From Dromaius novaehollandiae (Eukaryota; Chordata; Aves; Casuariiformes; Dromaiidae): a stretch of 64,000 nucleotides of DNA. How positions within the stretch are numbered: position 1 is the stretch's first letter; each line of letters opens with the position of its first letter. The stretch lies in NCBI RefSeq assembly GCF_036370855.1, contig NC_088105.1, forward strand, positions 13,955,619-14,019,618. The letters are read 5' to 3'. Below the pieces are notes generated by a model. It saw only the letters and a program-made list of their open reading frames with translations, ran no database searches and had not been told where the DNA came from. The translations under genes and the position numbers were made by a program. This document shows, in pieces, positions 12,896 through 24,300 of the stretch.

Positions 12896-13209
12896 GCTTT
12901 TCTGTTGTCTCTTCCTTCTTGCTGGCTCTTGCTCTTTCTGCATCGCTCCTCTCACCCCCCGCGCTCGGGACTGGAGGCAGCCCACTTGCATCCCCCCGCA
13001 TTTGCAAAGGACCATCCAGGCCGGGGACGGTTTTCCGTGCAGCAAAACCCGGTGCAAAGAGGAGGTGACAGGCCTGCCAGGGATGTGCACCCTCCCGGCC
13101 AGCCTCCGGGCAAGGCCGCGGGGACAGAGAAGCCAGGAGCAGGCTCGGGGGGCTCCGCGTGCCGGGCGAGCCGCAGGCAGGGCGAGGTGGCAGGCTGGGA
13201 ATAATCTGA

Positions 13210-13215
13210 TTTATT
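13210..13215 (-). terminator. SPATA46: Poly(A) signal AATAAA of SPATA46
   Basis: The plus-strand TTTATT reads AATAAA on the minus strand, about 75 bases beyond the SPATA46 stop codon. This gives a very short 3' UTR and places the 3' end opposite that of NOS1AP. Confidence 0.7.
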
Positions 13216-13288
13216 GCATTTCTGCCGGAGGCAGCGCCGGGGAGGCAGCACTGCCCTCCCGTGGCGGCCGGGCACGGGCAGCGGCGGG

Positions 13289-13978
13289 TCAGAGGGGGGC
13301 CGTGGCGTCCGAGGCCTCGTGCGCCTCGCGCTCCCTCTCCCACAGCGCCTTGAGCCTGCGGTAGTACACCTTGCAGCTGAAGCCCTCGCGGGCGCCGTGC
13401 CGCACGTGGGTCTTGAGCGAGCACAGCGTGGGGAAGACGCGGCAGCACGCCACGCACTTGTAGCCGTCCCGGGGCGCCAGCTGCCAGCGGGAGGCCTCCA
13501 GCAGGTCCCACACCGTGATGCCGCACCAGGCTCCCGCCGCGGGGCGAGCCGGCTGGGCGCCCTCGGGGGGCCGCAGCTCGTCGGGCGAGCACGAGGAGCA
13601 GACAGTCTCCGAGAGGTCGTCGGGCTCGTCGGGCTCCTGGGCACTGCCAGCCAGGCTGGCGGGGCGGCCGCCGGCGTCGTGCCGGGCGGCCGCCTTGGTG
13701 CACACGAAGTAGCTGTAGGGCGAGAACCAGGGCCGGTAGACGGCGCAGTCGCGAGCGGGCAGCTCGCCGCCCGGCAGATCCCCCGGCGCGCAGCCTGCGG
13801 AGGCAAGGGCCGGCCGTGAGCCGTGGGCGCCGCGGCGGCCGGGGGCTCCTGCCGGGGGGGAGGGAGAGGGGCCCCGCTCACCTGGCGGGCCGGGGGGGCA
13901 CGGGGGCTCCGGGGTGCTGCTCCTGGCGCTGCCGGGCGCGGGGGCTCCTGAAATGGACAGCAGGGCAAAGCTCTCCAT
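13289..13978 (-). CDS. SPATA46: Spermatogenesis-associated protein 46, two coding exons
   Basis: Sperm-related protein of poorly known mechanism; in mammals it is reported at the sperm head and nuclear region. Exon 1 is 13882-13978, starting at ATG with a good Kozak context. Exon 2 is 13289-13794, ending in TGA. Spliced length is 200 residues. Diagnostic similarity to human SPATA46: N-terminus [11 protein letters not shown], then [13 protein letters not shown], then the zinc-finger-like block [14 protein letters not shown] with C-x2-C, conserved His and a later Cys ([15 protein letters not shown]). The protein is shorter than the human one (about 261 residues), mainly in the C-terminal tail. 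The 87-bp intron (13795-13881) has GT-AG ends, a length divisible by three and no stop, so an unspliced transcript would encode a 229-residue form. The start codon shares CCATGG with an ATG on the other strand. Confidence 0.9.
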   Translation of the reverse strand: MESFALLSISGAPAPGSARSSTPEPPCPPGPPGERGPSPSPPAGAPGRRGAHGSRPALASAGCAPGDLPGGELPARDCAVYRPWFSPYSYFVCTKAAARHDAGGRPASLAGSAQEPDEPDDLSETVCSSCSPDELRPPEGAQPARPAAGAWCGITVWDLLEASRWQLAPRDGYKCVACCRVFPTLCSLKTHVRHGAREGFSCKVYYRRLKALWEREREAHEASDATAPL

Positions 13979-14049
13979 GGCCCCGGCGGGAGGTGGCGAG
14001 GGCGCGTGGCCACCTCACTGCCCCCCTTTCCTCCCCCTGTGCCTCACAG

Positions 14050-14759
14050 TGGACCAGAGCGTGTTTGAGAATGCCCGTGCTGCCGCGGCGCCCGGCACCC
14101 GGCCCGCCCGGTCCCCAGCCCCCGAGCCCGGCGCCCGCCTGGCCGGCGGCCAGCACCTCCGCAACCTGGGCAAGGCCGTGGGCGCCAAGGTGAACGACCT
14201 GCTGCGGCGCAAGGAGCCGGCCGCGGGGGTGACAGAGGTGAACGCCCGCGCCGGGGCCGCCCTGGGCCCGGGCCAGCCGCCCGGTGAGGACGGGTGAGTC
14301 GGACGCGCTTCGGGAGCCCCGCGGCGCCCCCGCGGCCGCCCCTCACCGCTGCCCTGTGCTTGCAGGCCGGCGGCACCCGAGGCCATGCCCCGGCTGGACC
14401 CGCCGCCCGCCGCCGCCAAGAAGCGTGCGCCGCGGGCGCTGAAGACCCCACAGGACATGCTTATCGCCCCTCTGCCAGCCGGGGCCGCGGCCAGCCCGCA
14501 GCAGTCTCCTGAGCCGGCCGCGGCCCCAGCGGGCCCCGGGGAGGAGCGGTGGGCAGCGGGGGACGCGGCGCTGCCGGAGGGGCACGGTGCGGCGGGGCGC
14601 AGCGCCCTCCCGGTGCCCGACCTCATCCACGAGGGTGGCCCGGATGGCCGGCACCCGGGGGCCGACCGTGCGGCCGAGGGCTCTCGCTGCGCCGAGAAGC
14701 CGCCCCGCGGCGCCGAGGAGGCCGACGGGCCCCATCCCGACCTGCTCTCCTTCGAGTAG
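14050..14759 (+). CDS. C1orf226: C1orf226 orthologue, uncharacterised; true 5' start not resolved
   Basis: Two exons are recognised: 14050-14293 and 14366-14759 (TAG). Conserved blocks are [24 protein letters not shown] with KEP and GVTEVN, then [21 protein letters not shown] and the C-terminus HPDLLSFE. No domain of known function is visible. The first exon starts after a strong acceptor (pyrimidine tract, CACAG) with split codon (A)TG-GAC-CAG-AGC-GTG-TTT-GAG. The human protein, as I remember it, starts MFEN, and that Met is GTG here, so no in-frame ATG exists in the exon. Translation must come from an upstream exon, possibly the NOS1AP exon ending at 9005, or from unspliced in-frame ATGs at 13914, 13953 or 13977. 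Two GTGAG donors 10 bp apart end the first exon; only the second (14294) keeps frame. Confidence 0.87.
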
Positions 14760-14966
14760 CGCCGCACGGCGCGACCCCAGGAGCGCGTGTGCCGCCGCGC
14801 GTGACGCCGCCGCACCACGGACGCCGGGGGGACCCGCGGCCCCTCTTGGAGCAGCCACCGTCTTCCCACCCGCCGGCCGCGCGGCGGCCCCTCGCTGCCG
14901 GCCCAGTCCCTCTATTTATGGTGCCTCGGCCGCGGGCGCAGCCGGGACGGGGGATGTGGGTCGCAC

Positions 14967-14972
14967 AATAAA
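14967..14972 (+). terminator. C1orf226: Poly(A) signal AATAAA of C1orf226
   Basis: AATAAA about 208 bases after the C1orf226 stop, followed by TCGTTTTTAG. It separates C1orf226 from the UHMK1 promoter, which starts within about 100 bases. Confidence 0.75.
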
Positions 14973-14999
14973 GACTCGTTTTTAGCCACGGACTTTTAT

Positions 15000-15377
15000 C
15001 GCGGCCCTCTCTGCGCGGTGGGGCGGGGCCCGGGGGCGGGGCCGGGCGGGGGGCGGGGCAGCCCGGGGCGTGGTCTTTCCGTTTGAGGGCGTGGTCTTTT
15101 TTCTGAGGGGCGGGGCATCCCGGAGAGGGGAGGGGCATCTAGGGCGGGGGCGGGGCCAGTCGGGGGAGGGGCGGGGCAGCGCGAAGGCGTGGTCTTGCAC
15201 TCGATGGGCGTGGTCTTTAGCCCGAGGGGCGGGGCCTGGGGGCGGGTCGCGCCGCCGCCCCGCCCCGTTTCCGGTGTCATGGCGGCCGGAGCGCGGCCGG
15301 TGCCCGCAGCGCGGCGGCGGCGGCCGGGCCCGAGGCGGCGGCGCGGCGACGGCGGCGGGGCGATGTGAGGCGGCGCC
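15000..15377 (+). promoter_or_regulatory. UHMK1: UHMK1 CpG-island promoter and 5' UTR
   Basis: TATA-less, GC-box-rich sequence with many GGGGCGGGGC boxes. Four copies of GGCGTGGTCTT, a KLF/SP-like GCGTGG core, start at 15067, 15088, 15186 and 15207. They form two pairs, each with 21-bp spacing, and the second pair with its flanks looks like a degenerate 119-bp duplicate of the first. A YY1-like ATGGCGGC lies at 15279. The transcription start is not defined by the sequence. Confidence 0.65.
15279..15368 (+). other. Upstream ORF ending in a start-stop ATGTGA before UHMK1
   Basis: ATG at 15279 opens a 29-codon frame that ends at TGA 15366-15368. Its last sense codon is itself ATG (15363), giving ATGTGA, a minimal start-stop uORF only nine bases before the UHMK1 ATG at 15378. 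Both upstream ATGs share the UHMK1 reading frame but are cut off by this TGA. If the transcript starts upstream of 15279, both could modulate initiation. Confidence 0.5.
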
Positions 15378-18300
15378 ATGTCGGGGTGCGTGTGGGGCCC
15401 GGCGCCGCTGCTGGAGGCTCTGGGCCGGCTGTGGGAGGTGCAGGCGCCGCTGGGCAGCGGCTCCTCGGCCTCCGTGTACCGGGTGCGCTGCTGCGGGGAC
15501 CCGCGCGCCCCGCCCGGCGCCGTCAAGGAGTTCGTGCCACCCCCGGCGCGGCCCGGCCCCGCGCGCCGCCCCGGCGCCCGCCCGCCCGCCGCCGACTGCG
15601 CCGAGTACGGCTTCCGCAAGGAGCGCGCCGCGCTCGAGCACCTCCGCGGCCACCGCAACATCGGTAACGGCACCCCGGGGCCCCGCTCTGGCGCCCCCCA
15701 GCCCCTGCCCCGCGGCCGCCGCTTCACACCGCGCCCGGCCCGCCCCCGGCGGCCTCACCCTGGCACCCCCCCGCCCCAAAACAGCCCTTCCCCCCTAGCT
15801 GGGCCACTCCCAGGCACCCCTAGAACAGCTCCTTCCCCCCCGCCCCCAGCTGGGCACCCCCAAAACAGCCCCTTGCCCCTAGCTGGGCCACCCAAAACAG
15901 CCCCTCCCACCCAGCTAGGCCACTCCCAGGCACCCTCAGAACAGCCCCTCCCCCCCCAACTGGGCCCTACCAAAACAGCCCTTCCCCCCCCCAGCTGGGC
16001 CACCCCTGGGCACCCCCAAAACAGCAACTGGGCCACGCCTGGGCACCCCCAAAACAGCACCTTCCCCCCCACCCCCCAGCTGGGCCACACCTGGGTGCCC
16101 CCAAAACAGTAGCTTCCCCCTCCCCCCTAGCTGGGCTCTTCCCAAGCACCCCTAAAACAGTCCCTTCCCCCCAGTTGGGCCCCTCCCAGGCACCCCCAAA
16201 CCAGCACCCCTTCTCAGCACCCCCCCCCAGCTGGCCCACCCCTGGGCACCCCCAAACCAGCATGCCCCCCAGCTGGCCCACTGTTGGGCACCCCCAAACC
16301 AGCACCCCCCCCTACACGGCCCACCCCTGGGCACCCCCGCACCGGTGCCCCCTGCCCTCAGCTGCTGCCCCAGGCACCTCTGAACTGGCAGTCTCCACCT
16401 CCAGCTTCCTTCCTGCCCCCCCCCCCCCCGACTGCTGTTTTTTGGCACCACTAGCTCCTGGCACCCCTCATCCCAAGGGCCCCGCATCCCCCAGATGTCC
16501 CTAAACTGGCACCCCTGTCCCCTCTTCTCCCTTGTACCCCCCACTCCCAAAGACAGCTCCCCCCGGGCGAGCTGGCATCCCCAGCCACCCCGCTGCTCCA
16601 ATCAGGGCACCATTCCCTGGGCAGGGACCCCCCCCCCAGCCCCTTGGGCCGCCTCTCAGCCCCACACCCTGGTATGGGCACCCCCGAATTGACACCCACC
16701 GGCGGGCAGGGCTAGAGACCCTCCCCGTAGGGCTGGCAGAGCCGCGTGGGCTGTCGAGACCCTCCCGCCCTCTGAAGCGCAGAGGTGCAACGGGGGTGAC
16801 ATGGCTGATTTTCCCCTGCTGCTTCCCCCTGAAGTGGTTTTATTCCCTGGCGCTGTGAGGCTCACGCCCCGCCACACATGAACTGCCTCTGCAGCTTTTG
16901 GGGAGGAATGGTGGGGGGAGACCGTGGCCCCTGCATTTCACCAATGCCTGGCAACGTTTCTCGCCGTAGTGACACTGTATGGTGTGTTCACCAACCACTA
17001 CTCTGCGAATGGCCCATCTCGCTGTCTCCTGCTGGAGCTGCTGGACATCAGCGTGTCCGAGCTGCTGCTGCACTCCAGCAACCAGGGCTGCTCCATGTGG
17101 ATGATCCAGCACTGTGCCCGAGACGTCCTCGAAGCCCTGGCTTTCCTGCACCACAAAGGCTACGTGCACGCAGACCTCAAGCCACGCAACATCCTGTGGA
17201 GTGCGGAGGAGGAGTGCTTTAAGCTCATTGACTTTGGACTTAGCTTCAAAGAGGGGAATCAGGTTTGGCACGTGCTGCTCTTGAAGCAGTTGTCCCTGTC
17301 TATGCTGAACTGCGCAGGCCTGTGCCTCTCCAGCTCGGTGGTGCTGAGCAGATGCGTGTTGGGTGGGAGGAGAACTCGGGCCTCATGAGGTCGGCTGTGG
17401 GAAATAGGGATGGGGACTGTTCTCCAAGGATCAGATCTGAACTGGCGTTCCTGTGTACGGGAGCATAGGAATCCACATCATCAGAGTAGTAGCTGAGTTG
17501 ATACTAAAGGTTTCCTGGAAGGCTAAAATGCTGTTTGGCCCTTAAAACCGAAGCTCATGTTCCCGTTCTCCTTGCATGCCTTTGGGTCCTGTTAATATCT
17601 TAGCCTTTGTGATACCCAGGACAGTAAACTCCACAGTTAATGACGCACGGAAAAAAGCATTGTGTCACAGCTTCCAGGGAAGTTTGCTAGTTTTTAGGTG
17701 GCTGGATGAATGGGAGTACCCAGATCCACAGGATTTCCTTTCACCATAGCTTATCTCATGTGTTAGTAATCTAGGCTTCACCATCAGCCTCCCCAGTTAA
17801 TAGCGTTATCTCTGGCATTGTCTCGGTTCTTCTCTGCAGTTTCATCCTCTCTTCAGCAGCTTCCCTTTTTTAAGTAGGTCTGTATGTTCCTCTCCTGTGC
17901 AATTGTGTTGACCAAAGCTCATGCTCCGACAGTGGGCAGTGTCTGCTCTTTACAGACATAGACAAGTCTTTGCCTGTTCTGCTCTCTGCTTTTCCTGTTG
18001 GAGCTTTCAGACCCTTTCCATACTGTCACCTTTGGTTGAGACTGATGCTCTTTTTTTCTTGAAGTTTGTCCTTGCCCTTTTTACTCTATTCCATGGCCTT
18101 TGATGAAAGCAAGGGTTGCTCGTCTTTCTACAGAGAACCTCAGGAGATTCTGCTGTCAGCTCAGTAGAATTTCCTTTCATCCCTCCCTCTCCCCCAGTAA
18201 CAGTGCGTGAGGGGTATCAGTAAAGCTTTTTGATGAGATAGCCCTGTAGCAAATTTGCCTCTGTTCACTGGGTGATGTGTGGTAAGGAGGTAAACAGGCT

Positions 18301-21300
18301 TTGCAGGCATTCTTCTGGGTTGTCTGTATAGCACCCTACTCATCTAGAGGCTTTAAATTCATACTTTGCAACTGGTTTACCTGGTTTTGACAGCAAAGCC
18401 TGCTGATCTGTGAATATTAGAGGATTGCATGGGTGGCCTGTCTCCGAATTCTTTGGTACAGTAGCTGATTTTAATGTGTGTACTTCTTAACAACTCCTCC
18501 ATGTTGTTCTTCAGTTCTCTCAGGTTTTTGGCCAAACACCATTTTGTGCTGGTCATCTGTTGCTGTCTATCAGCAAAAAACACTCTCCTGGTGTCCTGTG
18601 TCTGATGAAGATAGATACGTATTTTTTTCTTTAGGTCTATATGTTGCTGATTGCTCTGTGAGTTTCCTCCTCTAACAGATGATCGTGTGTTTTATTTGCT
18701 TCTACCATTCCTTCTCATCAGCTTTCCTTAGGCTGGATTTCCTCTGCCCGTTCTCAGGAACATCCTGGCTGGACAGATGAACCTTCTGACCCTGCCCCCA
18801 CTCCCTTGTCTAGCAGCACATATGCGTGGTTTCCTTATCTGAGTCAAGACCGCATTACTTGCAGTTGTGACAACTCTGCCCAGCTTTTCCTTGCATAACT
18901 TTTCCTGCCGTTACTGTTTAACAGAGCATGGGTGTACACAGAGCAAGGTCTCGGTCATGTAAACGTCTCACAATACTTCACATGGTAGGAGTGAAATTCC
19001 ATTTCAGTGTTTTTGCTAGTGGCATCGATCGTGGTGTTTTCTCTGGCTCTCTAAATGCTGTTCGTTGTTGTCTAAATTGCTTCCTTTGCCTTGCCAGAGG
19101 TTCCGCTCTTTGCTGATAGGTGGAGGGACCCTTCTGAGCAATTGGTTTGTAGGTTTTTAAGTTTATAAAACACTTCTGACTTTGTTGCCTGAGAGTGCCT
19201 TTGGGAAACTTTATTTTCATAGAAGTCGAAGAACAAGATAATTTTGGTTTAAATATATTCCCAGTGAAGGATTCTCAATCCTGCACTTTATCCAGAAAGC
19301 AGACTTGCATACTCGCATCATAATGTTTTAAAACAGACCCTCCTATATTAAAAAGAAGCAGTGTACAGTTTATCGTTGGAGGTTCACAAGACTCAGACAG
19401 ACAGAGCCATAGGCAATCTGATCTAGTTTTGGCTCTGAGCAGGAGGTTGGACTGGAGACATTCAGAGTGGCCCTTCCAACCAACGCTTCTATGATTCTGT
19501 GATTTATCCATTTTCTTTTAACCAGACAGTGTAGGGGTATTTTACTCTCTCCAGCCCCAGCAGCTAAGCAGGTATTGATTGCTGCAGTGCAAGGCAGAGG
19601 AAGAAAGAGATGCGTGGGAAGCACCTTTGGTAGTTTCCTTGTCTGAGTGTTAGATGCTTGCCTTGTTCTTCTAACGTTTTTTTTTTCCAGAGAACACCAG
19701 TAGTTGAATAATGGAAGCAGTTACCGATCCTCACTATTCAGGCTAAGCTGTTCGTGCTCTCATTCAGTTGGTGTGGGAGCACATTGCGGGCGTTCAGCCC
19801 TTATCCTGAAGTTTCCAGAGTCCTCCACACTTAGAGAGATTAATGGGCCAACTTGCAGTGAGGTTCAGTATTTATATTAGGCCTTTCTGCTCCCAGCAAT
19901 GCCTTCTTCCTGAGAGACTGGATGTCAGTGGCATTCCTACTGTGTTGCTGGGAGGTGTTTCCTCTTCTAGACCGTTTTGGGTTTTTTTCCTCATCAGCAC
20001 ATCAGTTTAGCAAGTTGAACTACCTGTCTAACACGACTGGCTGTATAAAGCTCTCTGTCAATTTAGTAATAGTATTTAGCTGACCCATTTGGAAGAGCTC
20101 TAAACTGATTTAAGGGTGGAGTGGAGAACCTGCATCTGGAAAATTAACTTCTTGTGTTTGTTTTATCTTCCGTAGGATGTGAAATATATTCAAACAGACG
20201 GGTATCGGGCTCCAGAGGCAGAACTGCAGAACTGCCTGGCACAGGCAGGGCTCCACAGTGAAACGGAGTGTACCTCTGCTGTGGATCTGTGGAGTTTGGG
20301 AATCGTTTTACTGGAAATGTTCTCAGGAATGAAACTGAAACATACAGTCCAATCTCAGGAATGGAAGGTGAGTGAGAACTGCTGCTGGTGTTCCTGCTTA
20401 CACCGAATGAGTCCTTGTGCTTCCCGTTTGTAACCTGGGTTCATGAGGTAGCACCTGGGAACTAGTGTTTCCAGGAGATTTCTCTATTTCATTGTCTCGG
20501 GAATTAAGTTTTCAGAGCCTTAAGAGACCCCCTTGCCCTGTGTGACTGGCGTGTGTGAACAGTGCCTGTGTTCTCGTTAGCGAAATCCTGAGGCTCCAGG
20601 ATTCTGTGTTTCGAGCCTACGGCTTGCCAAGGCTGGCCGTCTGGGTTGTGCTGATTGTAGTGTGGCCCAGACGGAACGGTGAAGTAGATCGCTGGTGACT
20701 GCCAGCTAGGTCAGCAGCACAGTGACAGAGCGATGATTCGCTCTGTTTAGTCTAACGTTAGCTCCAACTTGGGGTTTTCTCATAAGTGAATATCCTCAAA
20801 AACAAGACGAAGGTTCTGTCATGAGTATGGAGCCCGATTCTGTCCTTTCCTCTGAATAAATGAATTCGTATTTCATGCTCTCCTTCCCAGTAAAAGTATC
20901 CTTTCAGCATCATAATATACATGGTAAGAACAAGTGTGTCTGCGCATGAAACTTTCCATCTTTCACATGGGCAAATGGGAAAACTTCATCTGACATGATC
21001 ACCTGATGGTTTAACATGTGAGGCTGGAGCATCAGGGATATTTCACATAACCCAGGTGCTGGGAGAAGGGGGTTGGGCATCACTTTCTGAACTGGATGAG
21101 GAGGGCTCTAGTAACTGTGACATTACAACAAGCTTTGTACTAGTATTTTCTTTCTTCCCTAATCACCGCTGCTTTTTCTTTCCAGACAAACAGTTCTGCC
21201 ATCATTGATCGCATTTTTGCCAGTGAAGGGGTGGTTAATTCAGCCATTCCAGCTTATCACCTCAGAGACCTTATCAAAAGGTACCTTATAACATTTACTA

Positions 21301-24300
21301 AGTGTTTCTTAAAGGTATAGTCTTATACTCAGAAAGCCTTGTGCCTTGCTTTTGGTAACTTGGAGCCTATACCTCACACTCCAGTTTCTAAAACTTCCCA
21401 GCCACTGTGCTGGTAAAAAGTGGGAGCATTAGCAGGGATGCTTCAGCTCCTCTGGTTTTGGCACAGCTTGGAGTAAGCACATAGTGAATATCAGTCATAA
21501 TGTTCATTATTTGGTTTGTCGGTGCTTTGCTCTGTTCATGACTGAGATTGTATTTGGGGAAAACTGGAAAAATAACAGTACAGTGAAGTCCTTCCTCATT
21601 TAGAGGAGTGTTGTCAGAAACCAGGGAGGAGGACAGACAGTGCTGCTTCTCCACTGCTGTCACAATTCAAATGGCTTTGTGCAGCTCCCAACTGAGAGGT
21701 CTGTAGAGGGGTTTGGTGTCATTGTCCCAGCAACTCAGCAATCTGTTGGAAGCTGCAGAGCAGGGGAAGACAAAATTCGGCAGAGAAGACATCTAGAGCC
21801 ACTGGTATTCAAGGCTGAGTTGAGGAAGTTCCCAGGAAAGTACTGGCTTATTTGCTGCTTTGAATGCCATTTGCAAAAAGGTGTGGGAGCTCAGTGTGTC
21901 ATCACTTTCACGAGACTCTGCGTGTGTCTGAGACATGGATTGAATGTTCTGGACAGGTGGAACTGGAGCGTGTGCATTCTGTAAACTTTAAGTGAGCAAC
22001 TTTCATAACTTGGTGCTGAAGGACATCTAGAAGGAAAACCTATTGCATTGTGTACCCAAAACACTTCAAAGGGGTCCTTCTTGTGTGCTTGCAGCTCAGA
22101 ATTGAAAGATTTGCTTCTGACTATTCTCCCTGTATCATAAGCACCCCAAAGATAGGCAATTTTTCTATACTGTCTTCCAGCCTGATTTGAATTTGCAGGT
22201 GCATGAGTGTCACATGTAAGAGCATAAGTGTGTCTCTTCTCTTGCAGCATGCTTCATTGCGACCAAGGAAAGCGAGCTTCTGCTGAGAAGGCTTTATGCA
22301 GCCCGTTCTTCAGCATTCCCTTTGGTAAGCCGTGCATGTGGTCCCCGATGGCAGCTTTCTCAGCGTGTACTGCAGGCAGCACAGGGGTGCAGTTAGACTG
22401 TGGTGTTTGGGGTTCTGCCCTCTTTGCTGCTCTCTTGTCCTTTGTGGCGCTCATCAGCCCTGCTGTGGTACCGCAGCAGGGAGATGTCAGACCATCGTAG
22501 GTGCTCTCAGTGCTGTCCTGTCCCTCCAGCCATGTGTGCTGTCACTCTCCCTGGATGGACTCCCAGTAAATTCTGCTCAGATCAGACTGAACCACAAGTG
22601 TATTGACAACACCCTTCAGCTGAGGAGACAGAAAAGGCAAAGATACTTACCTAATACTTGACTCTTGAGGTGCTTTTGAAGAGTGCAGCCCTCCGTAGGG
22701 TAGGCTGATGGCTTTTCTCTAGCTAAGAGTTTGCTGGCTCAGAAGCCAGGAATGTGACTGACTCAGGCAGTCTCTGATGGTGGCATCTGCTGCTGCCTTC
22801 ACTTCGGCTGGCTCAGCAATGCCAGCTTGTTCTCACAGTGCTGGAGGCCATTTTGGGGTCTGGCAAAGGGTGTGCAAGCCTAATTTCGCAGTGACTTGGA
22901 AGTCAGGGCCTGCCTCTTCTGGTGTCGACGTGGCAAGTCGCAAACACTTGCAGTCCCTCTGATGTCACTGCCCTCTATTTGATCTGTCACTTCCTCTTCA
23001 GTTGAAGAAGATGATGGTGTTTCCCCAAGGCTCCCCACATGGGTTGCAGGTTGTCTGCAAAAGATGGGCTGGGACCACCCTCCTTAGGCTTGTGTCCCTC
23101 CTGGTTTTCTGTTCCAAAAGCAACACAGTAACATCCTCCAGAGCTTGTCTGCTTTCAAGAACACCAGTGAAGAGCTCTTCTGCCGCTTAAATAAATGCTT
23201 AGGGCATCCAGCTTCTTGCTGTACTAAGGTTCTCCCTTGAATCTTGGCCATGCTTTTCATAAGCTGCTTGATGTACCTTGCAGTGAAGGTTAGCTATTGC
23301 CTCTTCTGAGGCTGCATCAAGATGTTGACATTCTTGTTTATTAGGCAAAGGCAACAAACTCATCCCTGTTTTCTTCTGTAGGGAAACTTCTCCTGCATCT
23401 CAGAAACTGAGGCTGTTGTAATCAAAGCCACCTTCCATGAACCTTGCAAGCAATACTGCTTCAGAGCAGAGGGAGTAGTATGTTGGCAGTGCTCTCTGGT
23501 CTAGTTTTAAACACACAGCCCTTTAACTGTACCTGTTTGTACTAGGAAGGTGCTTCTGCGATTGGTGCGACAACTTTATACAACAGCTTCAATTTTTCTT
23601 AGTTACTGGTTCTCTTCCTTGCCAAACTTGTGCTGTCAGCTTGTCTGCACAAAGAAGCGTTTACTGTTTCTTTCCTAGGAAGTTGGAAAATGATGTCTGT
23701 CATTACCTTTCACTTGGACACAGTTGGTCTGTTTAGAATGAAGACAGCCGAGAATGGCTTTCCTTGTCATTTATAGCCAAATCTTGGCTTTCCAGATCAT
23801 CAGCTTCTTTCCTGAGCTGTTTGCAGGCTGCAGCCCTTTGTGTTGTGAGTGTGATCGATACCACCAGGAACTTTTGAGTAGGAGCAGAGACACGGGGCAG
23901 AAGTACCTCCTAGGACAGAAGGGAATTGCAGGAACTGTATTTCTCGCGTGGTTGCAGGAAGAACAAATAGCTTTGAGTGCTAGGGGTTTATCTCCCTTCC
24001 TTGAAAAAAGACACATGAAATGAAGGACAGGCTTACGCATTTCAATAGAAGGGGCCTCTTATAAGACTGAGGCAGCAGTTAAGTATTCTTTCAACCCCCT
24101 GTTCTTCTGATGATGTCTCCTGGTTGCCAGCAGTCCTATGGAAGAATGGTCACAGAGGTTTACTTGCAGCTGGAATATGCCTGTTTATCTGAATGTGGCA
24201 CTTTTCCCCAAAGAGCTGGCCCTGAGCACTGTCTGTTGTAGTCTAGACTGGTACAGCCCTTCGTCCTCCAAGTTTTTCATAAGGAGCCTTCCATGTCACA

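Noticed and set aside
13914-14297. Continuous 127-codon frame as a simple unspliced first exon of C1orf226
   Set aside because: Not excluded, but the segment before 14050 is a typical pyrimidine tract plus AG acceptor and does not resemble the family, so I kept 14050 as the exon start and recorded the alternative.
15755-16305. Repetitive minus-strand protein frames with GCPGVAQLGG-like repeats
   Set aside because: Translation of the UHMK1 intron 1 minisatellite; the underlying DNA repeat explains it, and unit lengths shift frame between copies.
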